A DNA stretch of 48,566 nucleotides from Methanobacteriota archaeon. GTDB lineage: Archaea; Thermoplasmatota; Thermoplasmata; Methanomassiliicoccales; Methanomethylophilaceae. Under the pieces are notes generated by a model. It was not told where the DNA came from, searched no databases, and was given only the letters and a program-made list of their open reading frames with translations. The translations under genes were made by a program, and so were the position numbers. Below are positions 1-7,375 of this stretch, piece by piece (within the stretch, counting starts at the first letter, position 1; each line of letters begins with the position of its first letter). The DNA lies in NCBI GenBank assembly GCA_023402275.1, contig JAEXCH010000019.1, positions 1 to 48,566 of the forward strand, read 5' to 3'.

Positions 1-735
1 ATCCAGGCCTTTCAGCAGATCGTTATGATCATCACCCCTTAGACCATACATGATCGGGCAAGGAGTTGAGGGTACCATCGCAACCTTCTGCATCCTCTCC
101 TCCCAGCTGTTGAATGTCGTGCCCAAGTTCAATTCGACATCCCTTATCGTCTTGGGTTCGAATACCCGTTCAGTCCCCCATCTTGTCCTTGGTCTGTATG
201 TGAGGAGTTCCAGCGTACTGTCCTTAGGCCGCCATGCCATGCCGCATGATGCTCCGATGATCCCTCTTCCGTTGCCGATCTCATATATCGTTGGGTTGAT
301 GTCTGTCAGATAAGGCATGACATCCTTCTTCTCCAAAAGTATGCTTACCCCTTTCCAATAAAGGGATGGGTTCGGTTTCTTCCTACTTATCACAAGCCCC
401 GGATTGGCATCTGGTTCACTGTTCTTCCTTATCAAAGGGGCTATCCTTTCAACAAGATCATCGATATCGGGTTCAAAGGATGTCTGTCTTTCAAAGGATA
501 TCACATCCTTTCCGTTGATGTTGCCGATCAGTGTTCTTCTTCCGGTTCCCTTCCCGAATCTCATTACCAGGGAGCCGTTCCCTCTGGTCTTCCATGGTGT
601 TGCAGGGTTCAATCTTACAAGCCTCGGATATCCTATCGGATCAAGATCCTTCGATAACTCGGATATTATCTCTGTTGCAAGGAAAGTGGTACAATTCCCA
701 TTGATGGAATCCGTATCATCCACTGCAACATACAT
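1..735 (-). CDS. tiaS: tRNA(Ile2) 2-agmatinylcytidine synthetase TiaS, 5' part (runs off the window)
   Basis: TiaS makes agmatidine at C34 of tRNA-Ile2 from agmatine and ATP, so the tRNA reads AUA. The reverse strand from ATG 735 is open to base 1 (245 codons, no stop), and the rest of the gene lies outside the window. The protein begins MYVAVDDTDSINGNCTTFLA, the family's N-terminal signature. It continues with a TPWKTRGNGS segment, and near the window edge has CPIMYGLRGDD, also typical of TiaS. Complete family members are about 400 residues, so a little over half is visible. The 96-aa OB-fold gene ends 28 bp upstream on the same strand, so the two may be co-transcribed. The plus-strand open frames in this stretch are shadows of this gene. 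The family call is firm. Confidence 0.9.
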   Translation of the reverse strand, partial: MYVAVDDTDSINGNCTTFLATEIISELSKDLDPIGYPRLVRLNPATPWKTRGNGSLVMRFGKGTGRRTLIGNINGKDVISFERQTSFEPDIDDLVERIAPLIRKNSEPDANPGLVISRKKPNPSLYWKGVSILLEKKDVMPYLTDINPTIYEIGNGRGIIGASCGMAWRPKDSTLELLTYRPRTRWGTERVFEPKTIRDVELNLGTTFNSWEERMQKVAMVPSTPCPIMYGLRGDDHNDLLKGLD

Positions 736-763
736 GGTCGGTCATCGATATTCATGATATAAT

Positions 764-1054
764 CTATTCTGATGAAATCAATGACATGGAAGAAACAAAG
801 AACATGTTGCCGTCATCGGATGATCTTCCGTTGATCCTGTATAACATGTTGCTCTCAGGGACATCCGAGAAGAAACATCTCATTCTGACACCGTTTGGAT
901 CATCGAATTCGAATGTGTATCCTTTCTCTGTTACATTCACGTCATATGCTATCCCGATAATATCATCATTATCCGGATCATCAGGTTCGAACATTACCAA
1001 TGTAAGGACCACTAACCCAACAGATATACAAAGCAATGAGTATCTATCCAGCAT
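764..1054 (-). CDS. small membrane-anchored OB-fold-like protein
   Basis: A 96-residue protein. Residues 5-22 are one hydrophobic segment (signal anchor or uncleaved signal), then a short acidic linker rich in Asp-Pro. The rest, about residues 33-92, has alternating beta-strand character with the pattern IGIAYDVNVTEKGYTFEFDD and then FFSDV and YRINGRSSD, as in small OB-fold (tRNA_anti-like) domains. The domain would lie outside the membrane. It ends in TAG; the in-frame extension past the TAG hits TGA after three codons, so no pyrrolysine readthrough product is suggested. It lies just upstream of tiaS on the same strand. The function is unknown and the OB-fold call rests on pattern only. Confidence 0.6.
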   Translation of the reverse strand: MLDRYSLLCISVGLVVLTLVMFEPDDPDNDDIIGIAYDVNVTEKGYTFEFDDPNGVRMRCFFSDVPESNMLYRINGRSSDDGNMFFVSSMSLISSE

Positions 1055-1123
1055 CAGATAGTATCATGTTTTTTGATGTGAAATAAAGGAATATATTGCA
1101 ATTAGTATGTTAGCATATGACAT

Positions 1124-1152
1124 ACGCCCCCACCCCTATATTTCCAGTGGAA
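1124..1152 (-). other. origin recognition box-like element (ORB), left copy
   Basis: The minus strand reads the dyad TTCCACTGGAA, then ATATA, then GGGGTGGGGG. A dyad followed by a G-string is the architecture of archaeal ORB sites bound by Orc1/Cdc6. An identical 29-bp copy in the opposite orientation lies at 2716-2744, just past the orc1/cdc6 gene. The G-string of this copy points away from orc1/cdc6. This is seen directly; the role as an origin element is inferred from known ORBs. Confidence 0.7.
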
Positions 1153-1218
1153 ACGTAAAAAGAACCTCATTACCGTATTGAAATGACGATCAAAACAAAA
1201 TTATCAAAATAAGATGTT

Positions 1219-1305
1219 TCAGAAAAATGTGCCTATTGCCCAAATAAGGCCTATGAATGCAACTATTCCAAGAATGCATGCACCTATGACCAACCATCCT
1301 TTCAT
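1219..1305 (-). CDS. 28-residue single-helix membrane microprotein
   Basis: The minus strand from ATG 1305 encodes 28 residues ending TGA: a start of MKGWLVIGACILGIVAFIG, then a second hydrophobic half ending GTFF. It is one continuous transmembrane helix. A strong ribosome site (GGAGAG, about 6-10 nt upstream) precedes the ATG, which is the main reason to call it real. It lies inside the putative origin region and opposite to orc1/cdc6. No function can be given. The plus-strand open frame over the same bases has no ribosome site and is its shadow. Confidence 0.5.
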   Translation of the reverse strand: MKGWLVIGACILGIVAFIGLIWAIGTFF

Positions 1306-1463
1306 TGATATCTCTCCTTCACTTTCAGTGATATTATTGGTGGTAATGCTATCTTGTTATAAAACAAATATCGCTTATTTCGCAACGTCAAAAAATGGGG
1401 ATAAGAAATCATTATAACATTCCTCTAACTATGTAGCCGGGCGCGGATAAGGAAGGTTGAAAA

Positions 1464-2696
1464 ATGGGAGAATCGATATTTGATAGATCCATCAGTAAGA
1501 GGAATACTCTCATTAAGAACAGGAACATACTTCAGACAACATATATTCCGGATCAGTTACCGCATAGGGATAATGAGATCAAGAATATGGTCGATATTAT
1601 AACACCTTCTTTGAACAAGGACAAACCTTCCAATATACTTGTCACAGGAAAGACAGGAACAGGAAAGACAGCTGTTCTTAGTTATATTGGAAAGGAATTA
1701 TTGAAAGCTGATCCAGAAGAGGAGAACTGCAGTTTCATCTATGTCAACTGTGAGATAGTCGATAATCCATATGGTATTCTGTATAACATATCGAATCAGA
1801 TAATAAAGGATCAGAACAGTAAGATCCCATTCACAGGATGGAGTCTTGACAGAGTATATGATACGATAACCAATCATATCGATAAGGAAGATAAAGTATT
1901 CATTGTTGTTTTGGATGAGATAGATAGGATACTTCAGAAGAATGGTGATGATATATTCTATTTCCTTACAACAATGAATGAGGTATTGAAGAATTCAAAA
2001 GTATCGATAATTGGTGTTACGAACAATACAAAATTCACTGAACTGCTTACTCCCAAGATCAAGAGCAGATTGGGTGAGGAGAAAGTTGTATTCCCACCAT
2101 ATAATCCCGATCAGTTACAGGATATCCTTAAGAAAAGAGCAGAAATGGCATTTGAACCCGGAATAATAGAAGATGGTGTGATACCATACTGTGCGGCAAT
2201 ATCAGCACAGGATTCCGGAGATGCAAGAAAGGCCTTGGATCTCCTGAGGGTATCGGCAGATATAGCAGAAAGGAATGGCGACAGTGTCATTACTGAAGCA
2301 CATGTCAATTCTGCAAGAAGCAAGATAGAATTGGATGCTGTCATCGAAGTGATAAGAACGTTACCTATCCAATCAAAGATAGTTCTTATGAGCATAATAA
2401 GGAATCATGAATCAAAGACTACAACAATGATAACCGGTGATGTATACTCTACATACAAGGATATGTGTTCCATTCTCAATTGTCCCGTTCTGAAAGAGAA
2501 AAGAGTTGCCGATCTCATATCAGAGCTTGATATGCTTGGTATCATCCATGCAAGGGTAAAGTCATTCGGTCGTAATGGAAGGACAAGGGAGATCGAATTG
2601 AATATCAACAAGGATATCATTGAATTCATCGCAAAGGATGAACTTTTCGAACCATTATCGAAACACAGACCTGCAAAACAAACGACCTTGATCTAA
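1464..2696 (+). CDS. cdc6: Orc1/Cdc6 replication initiator AAA+ ATPase
   Basis: Archaeal Orc1/Cdc6 binds ORB sites at the origin and loads MCM helicase. The protein has 410 residues, the usual family length. Walker A is GKTGTGKTA at 62-70, Walker B is IVVLDEID at 147-154, and a sensor-like TNNTKF segment follows (VTNNTKF). The C-terminal third (about 295-400) is the winged-helix DNA-binding domain, with a VYSTYKDMC-type segment. An AGGAAGGT ribosome site lies ahead of ATG 1464. Perfect inverted copies of an ORB-like element lie on both sides of the gene (1124-1152 and 2716-2744), so it probably acts at an origin right here. Identification is firm. Confidence 0.95.
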   Translation: MGESIFDRSISKRNTLIKNRNILQTTYIPDQLPHRDNEIKNMVDIITPSLNKDKPSNILVTGKTGTGKTAVLSYIGKELLKADPEEENCSFIYVNCEIVDNPYGILYNISNQIIKDQNSKIPFTGWSLDRVYDTITNHIDKEDKVFIVVLDEIDRILQKNGDDIFYFLTTMNEVLKNSKVSIIGVTNNTKFTELLTPKIKSRLGEEKVVFPPYNPDQLQDILKKRAEMAFEPGIIEDGVIPYCAAISAQDSGDARKALDLLRVSADIAERNGDSVITEAHVNSARSKIELDAVIEVIRTLPIQSKIVLMSIIRNHESKTTTMITGDVYSTYKDMCSILNCPVLKEKRVADLISELDMLGIIHARVKSFGRNGRTREIELNINKDIIEFIAKDELFEPLSKHRPAKQTTLI

Positions 2697-2703
2697 GGCT
2701 CTC

Positions 2704-3567
2704 TTATTTTTCCTGTTCCACTGGAAATATAGGGGTGGGGGCGTTCATCTCCTCTTCCATCTCCCTTCTGTATCTTTCATAGTACCTGTAATCGAAAAGG
2801 AAACTTATCCCTATTACCAGGAACACCAACAATATCACGGTCGCTGTCAGGCATGGGATGGTATTAGGTACCCATCTGTCAACGGCATCCATCTTTCCGT
2901 TCAATGCCATCTTGAATGCACCTATCCATGGTATCTCCAGCCAGGCAACGGAGTTTATCATCTCCTCAGATATCAGACCGTTAACGCCAGCAATGCTTGA
3001 GGGTTGATCGAAACTCGGATTGTTATCTCCCATTGTAAGATAACCGCTGGGAGATCTGTTCGATATCAACCTGTCAAGGCTCACGCTTGCGGTGACCTCA
3101 TTCGTATAACCAAGGTTCCTTATCGTAAGGGTTCCGGATAGGTTGTTGATATCGTTCCCATTACTGCATGACCATAGATCAGCGGGATAATTCTCGAGGC
3201 TCGGAGCGCTCCATGTTCCATCTCCGTTATTATCCAGCCATAATATCGCTCTATGTATCACAGGATTCAGGGTGGACCCTCTATCATAGATTATAACATT
3301 TCCATAATTCCCGAATGTCTGATATCCGGAATTATATCCCTCCACAAAGGATACGATGTCCATCTTATCCTTTGATTTTACTATTATGACATCACCTGTA
3401 TCGATGATACCTATGTTGGAACCGATACCCCTCTGCATACTTCCCGACTCTACAACCGTCTGAGGAGGATTCACACCAGATGCTTTTGAGATACCGACAA
3501 AGGCGACAGCTATTATAAGCACAGCAGCGACCACTACAATGATCGCATGTTTTGTCTCCTTGTCCAT
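2704..3567 (-). CDS. archaeal/ER-type signal peptidase I (S26B)
   Basis: This membrane protease removes signal peptides from secreted proteins. It has 287 residues, with an N-terminal helix at about 8-27 and a C-terminal helix near 236-258; the catalytic part faces outside. The nucleophile is Ser43 in ESGSMQ. The general base is His105 in VIHRAI, the serine-histidine arrangement of archaeal and ER peptidases rather than the bacterial Ser-Lys dyad. The acidic box is TMGDNNPSFD (Asp181, Asp187). An insertion at about 112-165 makes it longer than typical. The start lacks a ribosome site, but a TATA-like TTAATTAAT lies about 25 nt upstream, so the mRNA may be leaderless. Its tail contains the right ORB copy. 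Confidence 0.9.
   Translation of the reverse strand: MDKETKHAIIVVVAAVLIIAVAFVGISKASGVNPPQTVVESGSMQRGIGSNIGIIDTGDVIIVKSKDKMDIVSFVEGYNSGYQTFGNYGNVIIYDRGSTLNPVIHRAILWLDNNGDGTWSAPSLENYPADLWSCSNGNDINNLSGTLTIRNLGYTNEVTASVSLDRLISNRSPSGYLTMGDNNPSFDQPSSIAGVNGLISEEMINSVAWLEIPWIGAFKMALNGKMDAVDRWVPNTIPCLTATVILLVFLVIGISFLFDYRYYERYRREMEEEMNAPTPIFPVEQEK
2716..2744 (+). other. origin recognition box-like element (ORB), right copy
   Basis: A perfect 29-bp inverted copy of the element at 1124-1152: dyad TTCCACTGGAA, ATATA, then the G-string GGGGTGGGGG pointing right. It lies inside the last codons of the convergent signal peptidase gene, where it encodes NAPTPIFPVE. Conservation of every base within a coding region argues that the DNA site itself is under selection, or that it was copied recently. 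Confidence 0.65.
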
Positions 3568-3640
3568 GTCAGGGGTTATACATTCGAGATTATTAATTAA
3601 TGACCTAAAACAATTATAAGGGCAATATCATTCAGCTAGT

Positions 3641-4093
3641 ATGGACAGACCCTCCCATGATGAATATTTCATGAGCATGGCAGAATTAGTATCACAAAGA
3701 TCCACATGTGTAAGGAGAAGGGTGGGCGCTGTAATTGTGAAGGATAGACACATCCTGTCGACCGGCTACAACGGATCGCCAAAGGGCACAAGGCATTGTG
3801 AGGACCTCGGTTGCATAAGGGATCAGATGAGTGTGCCGTCCGGTACAAGACATGAATTGTGCAGAGGGGTGCATGCAGAACAGAACGCCGTTGCTCAGGC
3901 GGCATACTTCGGAGTAAGTGTGAAGGATGCTAGCATCTATACCACGACATACCCATGTTCGATGTGTTCAAAGATCCTTATAAACTCAGGTATAAAGGAA
4001 GTGGTTTATAAGACTGGGTATGTGGATGATCTATCCAATCAACTGCTTGCGGAGACCAATATCATCGTAAGAAAATACCCTCCGGACGAATGA
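3641..4093 (+). CDS. dCMP deaminase (zinc cytidine/deoxycytidylate deaminase family)
   Basis: Converts dCMP to dUMP for dTTP synthesis. It is 150 residues, the family length. The zinc site is complete: HAEQNA (His78, Glu80) and PCSMC (Cys106, Cys109). The family's TGYNGSPKG substrate loop is at 41-49. A second Cys/His-rich segment at about 52-74 (HCEDLGC, then HELC) is typical of ComEB/Dcd1-type dCMP deaminases. It is divergent from the signal peptidase. There is no clear ribosome site; a TATA-like AATTATAAG lies about 25 nt before the ATG, which fits a leaderless transcript. A terminator hairpin follows. Confidence 0.92.
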   Translation: MDRPSHDEYFMSMAELVSQRSTCVRRRVGAVIVKDRHILSTGYNGSPKGTRHCEDLGCIRDQMSVPSGTRHELCRGVHAEQNAVAQAAYFGVSVKDASIYTTTYPCSMCSKILINSGIKEVVYKTGYVDDLSNQLLAETNIIVRKYPPDE

Positions 4094-4104
4094 GCATTTC
4101 CTTT

Positions 4105-4126
4105 TAGGGTAAAACCCCTATTTTTT
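4105..4126 (+). terminator. intrinsic-type terminator after the dCMP deaminase gene
   Basis: The inverted repeat TAGGGTAAAACCCCTA is followed directly by six T residues. It lies 12 bp past the deaminase stop and before the ATP synthase promoter region. Confidence 0.65.
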
Positions 4127-4189
4127 GACAATTACTCTTAAGTACACCCACACGATACCAATGTTCGGCAAATAGTCGGGGAGTGTAAA

Positions 4190-4522
4190 TTGAGCCGAAC
4201 TGACATACTTTCGGAAATAAAGAAGGCAGAAGCGGAAGCTAGCGCCAAAGTCGAGAAGGCTGAGGCAGATAAAAAAGCGGCTATCGCAGAAGCACGCAGA
4301 GATTCTGTGAAGAGAATTCAGGATGCTGAGGCAGAGATGCGCAGCGTCTACGAATCCTCCATTGCATCTGAGCAGAAGGTCCTTGATGAGGAAAGGGATA
4401 AACTCCTCGCCGAAGGCGAGAAGGAGTCCAAATCCATCGAGAAGGCCTCTGCGAAGAAGATCAAGGAAGTGAATGATTTTCTAATCGAAGAATTCGAGAG
4501 GACCATAAATGTCACTTCCTGA
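4190..4522 (+). CDS. atpH: A-type ATP synthase subunit H (peripheral stalk)
   Basis: Subunit H pairs with subunit E to form the peripheral stalks linking the catalytic head to subunit I. The 110-residue protein is almost entirely Ala/Lys/Glu heptads, a long coiled coil (ILSEIKKAEAEASAKVEKAE, then more of the same). The start is TTG at 4190 with GGGGAG seven bases upstream; no better start exists. It is the first gene of the ATP synthase operon and its end overlaps the start of subunit I by 14 bp. Family assignment relies on the coiled-coil composition and on gene order. Confidence 0.85.
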   Translation: MSRTDILSEIKKAEAEASAKVEKAEADKKAAIAEARRDSVKRIQDAEAEMRSVYESSIASEQKVLDEERDKLLAEGEKESKSIEKASAKKIKEVNDFLIEEFERTINVTS

Positions 4523-6560
4523 GTCAATGAGTAGGATCGTGGTCGTGGGCACCAAATCCCGCATGGAGGAGGCTATCGAGGCCTTCTACAGCGTGAAGGC
4601 GCTACACCTGATCGATCATACCACTGGCGCAGACGGGCTCTCCATAGGTACACCATTACCAACAAATTCCAAAGCATCCGAGAGGCTGCTTAAGGTAAGG
4701 GCGATGGAAAAGGAACTCGGTATCAGTAAAAAGACCGATTCCGCAATGGTATCCGTGGAGGATATTAAGGGCCAGATCAAATCTGGCGGCGTCGAGGACA
4801 TCGAGGGCGAGGTTTTGAAGACCCTTGATGTGAGGAATGATCTTAATCAGAGAATCACTGAGTTAAACGCTAAGAAGAAGAGCTTAGAACTTCTCACGGC
4901 GATACCGGTGGACCTAGACCTGTATTCAGGTTATACGAGTCTGGCCGTTATCGTAGGATCGGTAAAGGATGACCCATCCGAGGCACTTAGATCACTGAAT
5001 GACTCCGAATCCTTCGTTTCTTTCAAGAAGAAGGAAGGCGGAGTGGTCGCAGTTTTCATAAAGGCATCGGAGAAGGACAAGGCAGCATCCCTGCTCACCG
5101 AGTACGGTTTCTCAGAGATAACCGTGCCTGAGGGCAAAGGACCTGTGTCCGAAGCATTGACACTGACCAACGAGAGCTTGAGAGACCTCTACTCCAAGCT
5201 TGAGTCCGTAGAGAAGGAGATCGAAGCCCTTCAGATGAAATACAAAACATTCCTACGTGCATCGGACGAGGAACTTTCGATAGAAATCGAGAAGGGAGAG
5301 GTCCCTCTCAGGGTAGCTGTCGGGGATTACTCGTACATAATGGATGCCTGGGTACCTACCAAGAAGGTCCAGCCTGTAACCGCTGAGTTGGAAGCAAGGC
5401 TGGGTAACGATGTCTATATCGAATTCGAGGAGACCCGCGGCAGGAACCTGCACGAGGAAGAGGAAGCAGAGGAAAGATTCAAGACCCCACCGACAAAGAG
5501 CAACAACGGAATAATCGCTAAGGAGTTCGAGTACGCCACAAGTTTGGTCTCGACCCCAAAGTATCAGGAGATCGACCCGTCGATCCTGATCATGTTCTTC
5601 CTGCCGTTGTTCTTTGGTTTCATGGTGGGAGATTGCGGTTATGCCATACCATTCATAATTCTGGGTGCGTATGGTCTTAAGGTAACACACCACAAGGATT
5701 GGCGCGCGATCGCTACAGTGCTGTTCTTCGGAGGCATATGGGCGTTCATATTCGGGTTCTTCTTCTTCGGAGAGGCACTCGGAATGCACTTCGTGGGTGA
5801 ACTGAGCATGCCACAGACGATCACATGGGAGGCCCTTTTGGGAATACACCTGCCTGAGTGGTTCGAGGGCATAATGGTCGCCGGACACGGAGTATCCAAG
5901 TTGGGAGAGGTAGGAATGCTTCTCAAGTTGTCCGTATATGTGGGTATCGTGCATCTCCTGTTGGGATACGTGTGCGGATACCTGAACATCCTGAGACAGC
6001 ACAACAACAAGCATGCATTCTTGGAGAAGGGCGGAGCGATAATATCATTCATTGGAATGGTCGTTATGTGTTACGCCGCGACCCAGATGTTGTTCGACAA
6101 GGTCCCGTTCGAAGGTATTGTCATGTATCTTCTCATAATAGGGATAGTGTTGATAGTGATTGGTGTGGCCGTAGCCTTCAAGACAGAAGGGGTCATGTCG
6201 ATCCTTGATCTACCCGGTATAATCGGAAACATATTATCGTATACTCGTCTGGCTGCTATCGGAATGTCGAAAGCAGGTATGGCGATGGCTTTCAACTACA
6301 TTGTGTTTGGAATGATAATCAATATCGAGGCCGGTAATCCGGACCCGATAATGGTGGTCATAGGACTTCTACTGTTCGCATTCCTGCATTTGGTGATATG
6401 GACATTGGCGATACTTTCCGCTGGACTGCACGCACTAAGGTTGCAGTTCGTGGAATTGATGACCAAGTTCTTCGTCGGAGGCGGAGTGAAGTACGAACCG
6501 TTGAAGGTCAAACGCATTAAAACGATTTTAACAAAAGCAGAAGCTAGTAAAGAGGTATGA
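4509..6560 (+). CDS. atpI: A-type ATP synthase subunit I (a subunit, ion channel half)
   Basis: Subunit I holds the two half channels that pass H+ or Na+ to the c ring. It is 683 residues. The soluble N-terminal part (1-350) is rich in coiled coil, and about eight membrane helices follow from about residue 360. The essential arginine that faces the c-ring glutamate appears as Arg580 in ILSYTRLAAIGMSKAG, the family signature. The gene overlaps atpH by 14 bp and the stop overlaps the possible first ATG of atpK. Several long antisense frames inside it, for example one of 253 codons at 5253-6014, are composition shadows. Confidence 0.95.
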   Translation: MSLPESMSRIVVVGTKSRMEEAIEAFYSVKALHLIDHTTGADGLSIGTPLPTNSKASERLLKVRAMEKELGISKKTDSAMVSVEDIKGQIKSGGVEDIEGEVLKTLDVRNDLNQRITELNAKKKSLELLTAIPVDLDLYSGYTSLAVIVGSVKDDPSEALRSLNDSESFVSFKKKEGGVVAVFIKASEKDKAASLLTEYGFSEITVPEGKGPVSEALTLTNESLRDLYSKLESVEKEIEALQMKYKTFLRASDEELSIEIEKGEVPLRVAVGDYSYIMDAWVPTKKVQPVTAELEARLGNDVYIEFEETRGRNLHEEEEAEERFKTPPTKSNNGIIAKEFEYATSLVSTPKYQEIDPSILIMFFLPLFFGFMVGDCGYAIPFIILGAYGLKVTHHKDWRAIATVLFFGGIWAFIFGFFFFGEALGMHFVGELSMPQTITWEALLGIHLPEWFEGIMVAGHGVSKLGEVGMLLKLSVYVGIVHLLLGYVCGYLNILRQHNNKHAFLEKGGAIISFIGMVVMCYAATQMLFDKVPFEGIVMYLLIIGIVLIVIGVAVAFKTEGVMSILDLPGIIGNILSYTRLAAIGMSKAGMAMAFNYIVFGMIINIEAGNPDPIMVVIGLLLFAFLHLVIWTLAILSAGLHALRLQFVELMTKFFVGGGVKYEPLKVKRIKTILTKAEASKEV

Positions 6561-6562
6561 AA

Positions 6563-6796
6563 ATGGCAATAGAAGGAGATGTAGGAAGCGGACTTATCGC
6601 TATAGGAGCAGGACTTGCTGTCGGACTCACAGGTCTCGGAGCAGGAATGGCGGAGAAAGACGTGGGAGCAGCAGCAGTAGGAGCCATCACCGAGGACCCA
6701 AGTATCTTCGGTAAGGCAATGATCTTCATGGTTCTTCCTGAGACCATCGTTATCTTCGGTCTTGTTATAGCTATCATGGGAATCTTCGTGATGTAA
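6563..6796 (+). CDS. atpK: A-type ATP synthase subunit K (c ring proteolipid)
   Basis: A single-hairpin c subunit that forms the rotating ion ring. With the start at ATG 6563 it has 77 residues. That ATG is preferred over the one at 6557 because AAAGAGG sits at proper spacing only for the second. Helix 1 is glycine-rich (GLIAIGAGLAVGLTGLGAG) and helix 2 carries the ion-binding carboxylate Glu60 in VLPETIVIFG. The Glu is followed by Thr, as in many archaeal c subunits. Helix 1 lacks the glutamine usual in well-studied Na+-binding c rings, so ion preference cannot be decided. It is one hairpin, not the duplicated or triplicated form found in some methanogens. Confidence 0.95.
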   Translation: MAIEGDVGSGLIAIGAGLAVGLTGLGAGMAEKDVGAAAVGAITEDPSIFGKAMIFMVLPETIVIFGLVIAIMGIFVM

Positions 6797-6813
6797 GTAT
6801 CTGAGGCCGTCTT

Positions 6814-7371
6814 ATGGCACTAGATAACGTCACGAAGGAGATCATGGCATCCGCCGACAAGGAAGCCAGCGAGATAAAATCGCAGGCAGACATAGAGGTC
6901 AAGGCGATCTTGGCCGAGGCAGATTCTCTGATCTTCGACATGAAAGAAAAAGAGGACAAGAAGCTCAAAGAAGCAGTTGAGCGTCTCAAACGTCAGGAGC
7001 TTTCCAGTGCAGAGCTGGAGAGCAAAAAGATAGTCCTGTCCAAGAAGAAGGAGATCCTCGCAAAGGCATTCGAAACGGTGCTTGCAGACCTAGAGACCGC
7101 TCCCAAGGATGTAAAACTGGAGCAGTACAAGAAGATGGTCGAATCCGCAAAGACCGTGATCGATAAGCCGAATGCGCTGATATCCGAAAAGGACAGCTTC
7201 ACGGCAAAGGACCTTGGCGTCAAATCGGTCAAGAAGGATCCAAGGATACGTGCGGGGATGATCCTCCAGAGTGAGGACGGAACCGTGGAGGTCGACATGC
7301 AGTATGCGACCATGCTCCAGACGATCTGGGACCGCGAGATAAAGGCCTTGTCTGACATCCTGTTCGGGTGA
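6814..7371 (+). CDS. atpE: A-type ATP synthase subunit E (peripheral stalk)
   Basis: The partner of subunit H in the peripheral stalks. It is 185 residues. An N-terminal coiled coil (about 1-100, rich in Lys/Glu/Ala) is followed by a globular C-terminal domain ending in QTIWDREIKALSDILFG, like the family's C-terminal head that contacts A and B. It starts at ATG 6814 with GAGG about 8 nt upstream, 17 bp after atpK. It fills the expected operon position between K and C. Confidence 0.92.
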   Translation: MALDNVTKEIMASADKEASEIKSQADIEVKAILAEADSLIFDMKEKEDKKLKEAVERLKRQELSSAELESKKIVLSKKKEILAKAFETVLADLETAPKDVKLEQYKKMVESAKTVIDKPNALISEKDSFTAKDLGVKSVKKDPRIRAGMILQSEDGTVEVDMQYATMLQTIWDREIKALSDILFG

Positions 7372-7375
7372 GACT

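Larger units (their letters stand above)
1055..1463. other. probable replication origin region (oriC) upstream of orc1/cdc6
   Basis: This 409-bp interval separates the left-pointing tiaS block from orc1/cdc6. It holds an ORB-like element at 1124-1152, AT-rich DNA on both sides (notably about 1075-1110 and 1180-1215) that could serve as an unwinding element, and one tiny minus-strand gene at 1219-1305. Archaeal origins commonly sit directly upstream of orc1/cdc6. I saw no further full ORB copies in the interval; partial mini-ORBs cannot be excluded by eye. Confidence 0.55.

Noticed and set aside
150..175. GGTTCGAATACCC, resembling a tRNA T-arm
   Set aside because: It lies within the tiaS coding sequence and has no acceptor, D or anticodon arms around it.
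50..757. Plus-strand open frames of 87 and 117 codons
   Set aside because: They are antisense shadows of tiaS, which is open on the minus strand to the window edge and has clear family motifs.
764..766. Possible pyrrolysine TAG readthrough at the end of the OB-fold gene
   Set aside because: The frame after the TAG ends at TGA after three codons; no domain would be added.
5253..6014. 253-codon minus-strand frame inside atpI
   Set aside because: His/Tyr-rich translation without domains, no ribosome site, fully inside the conserved membrane part of subunit I.
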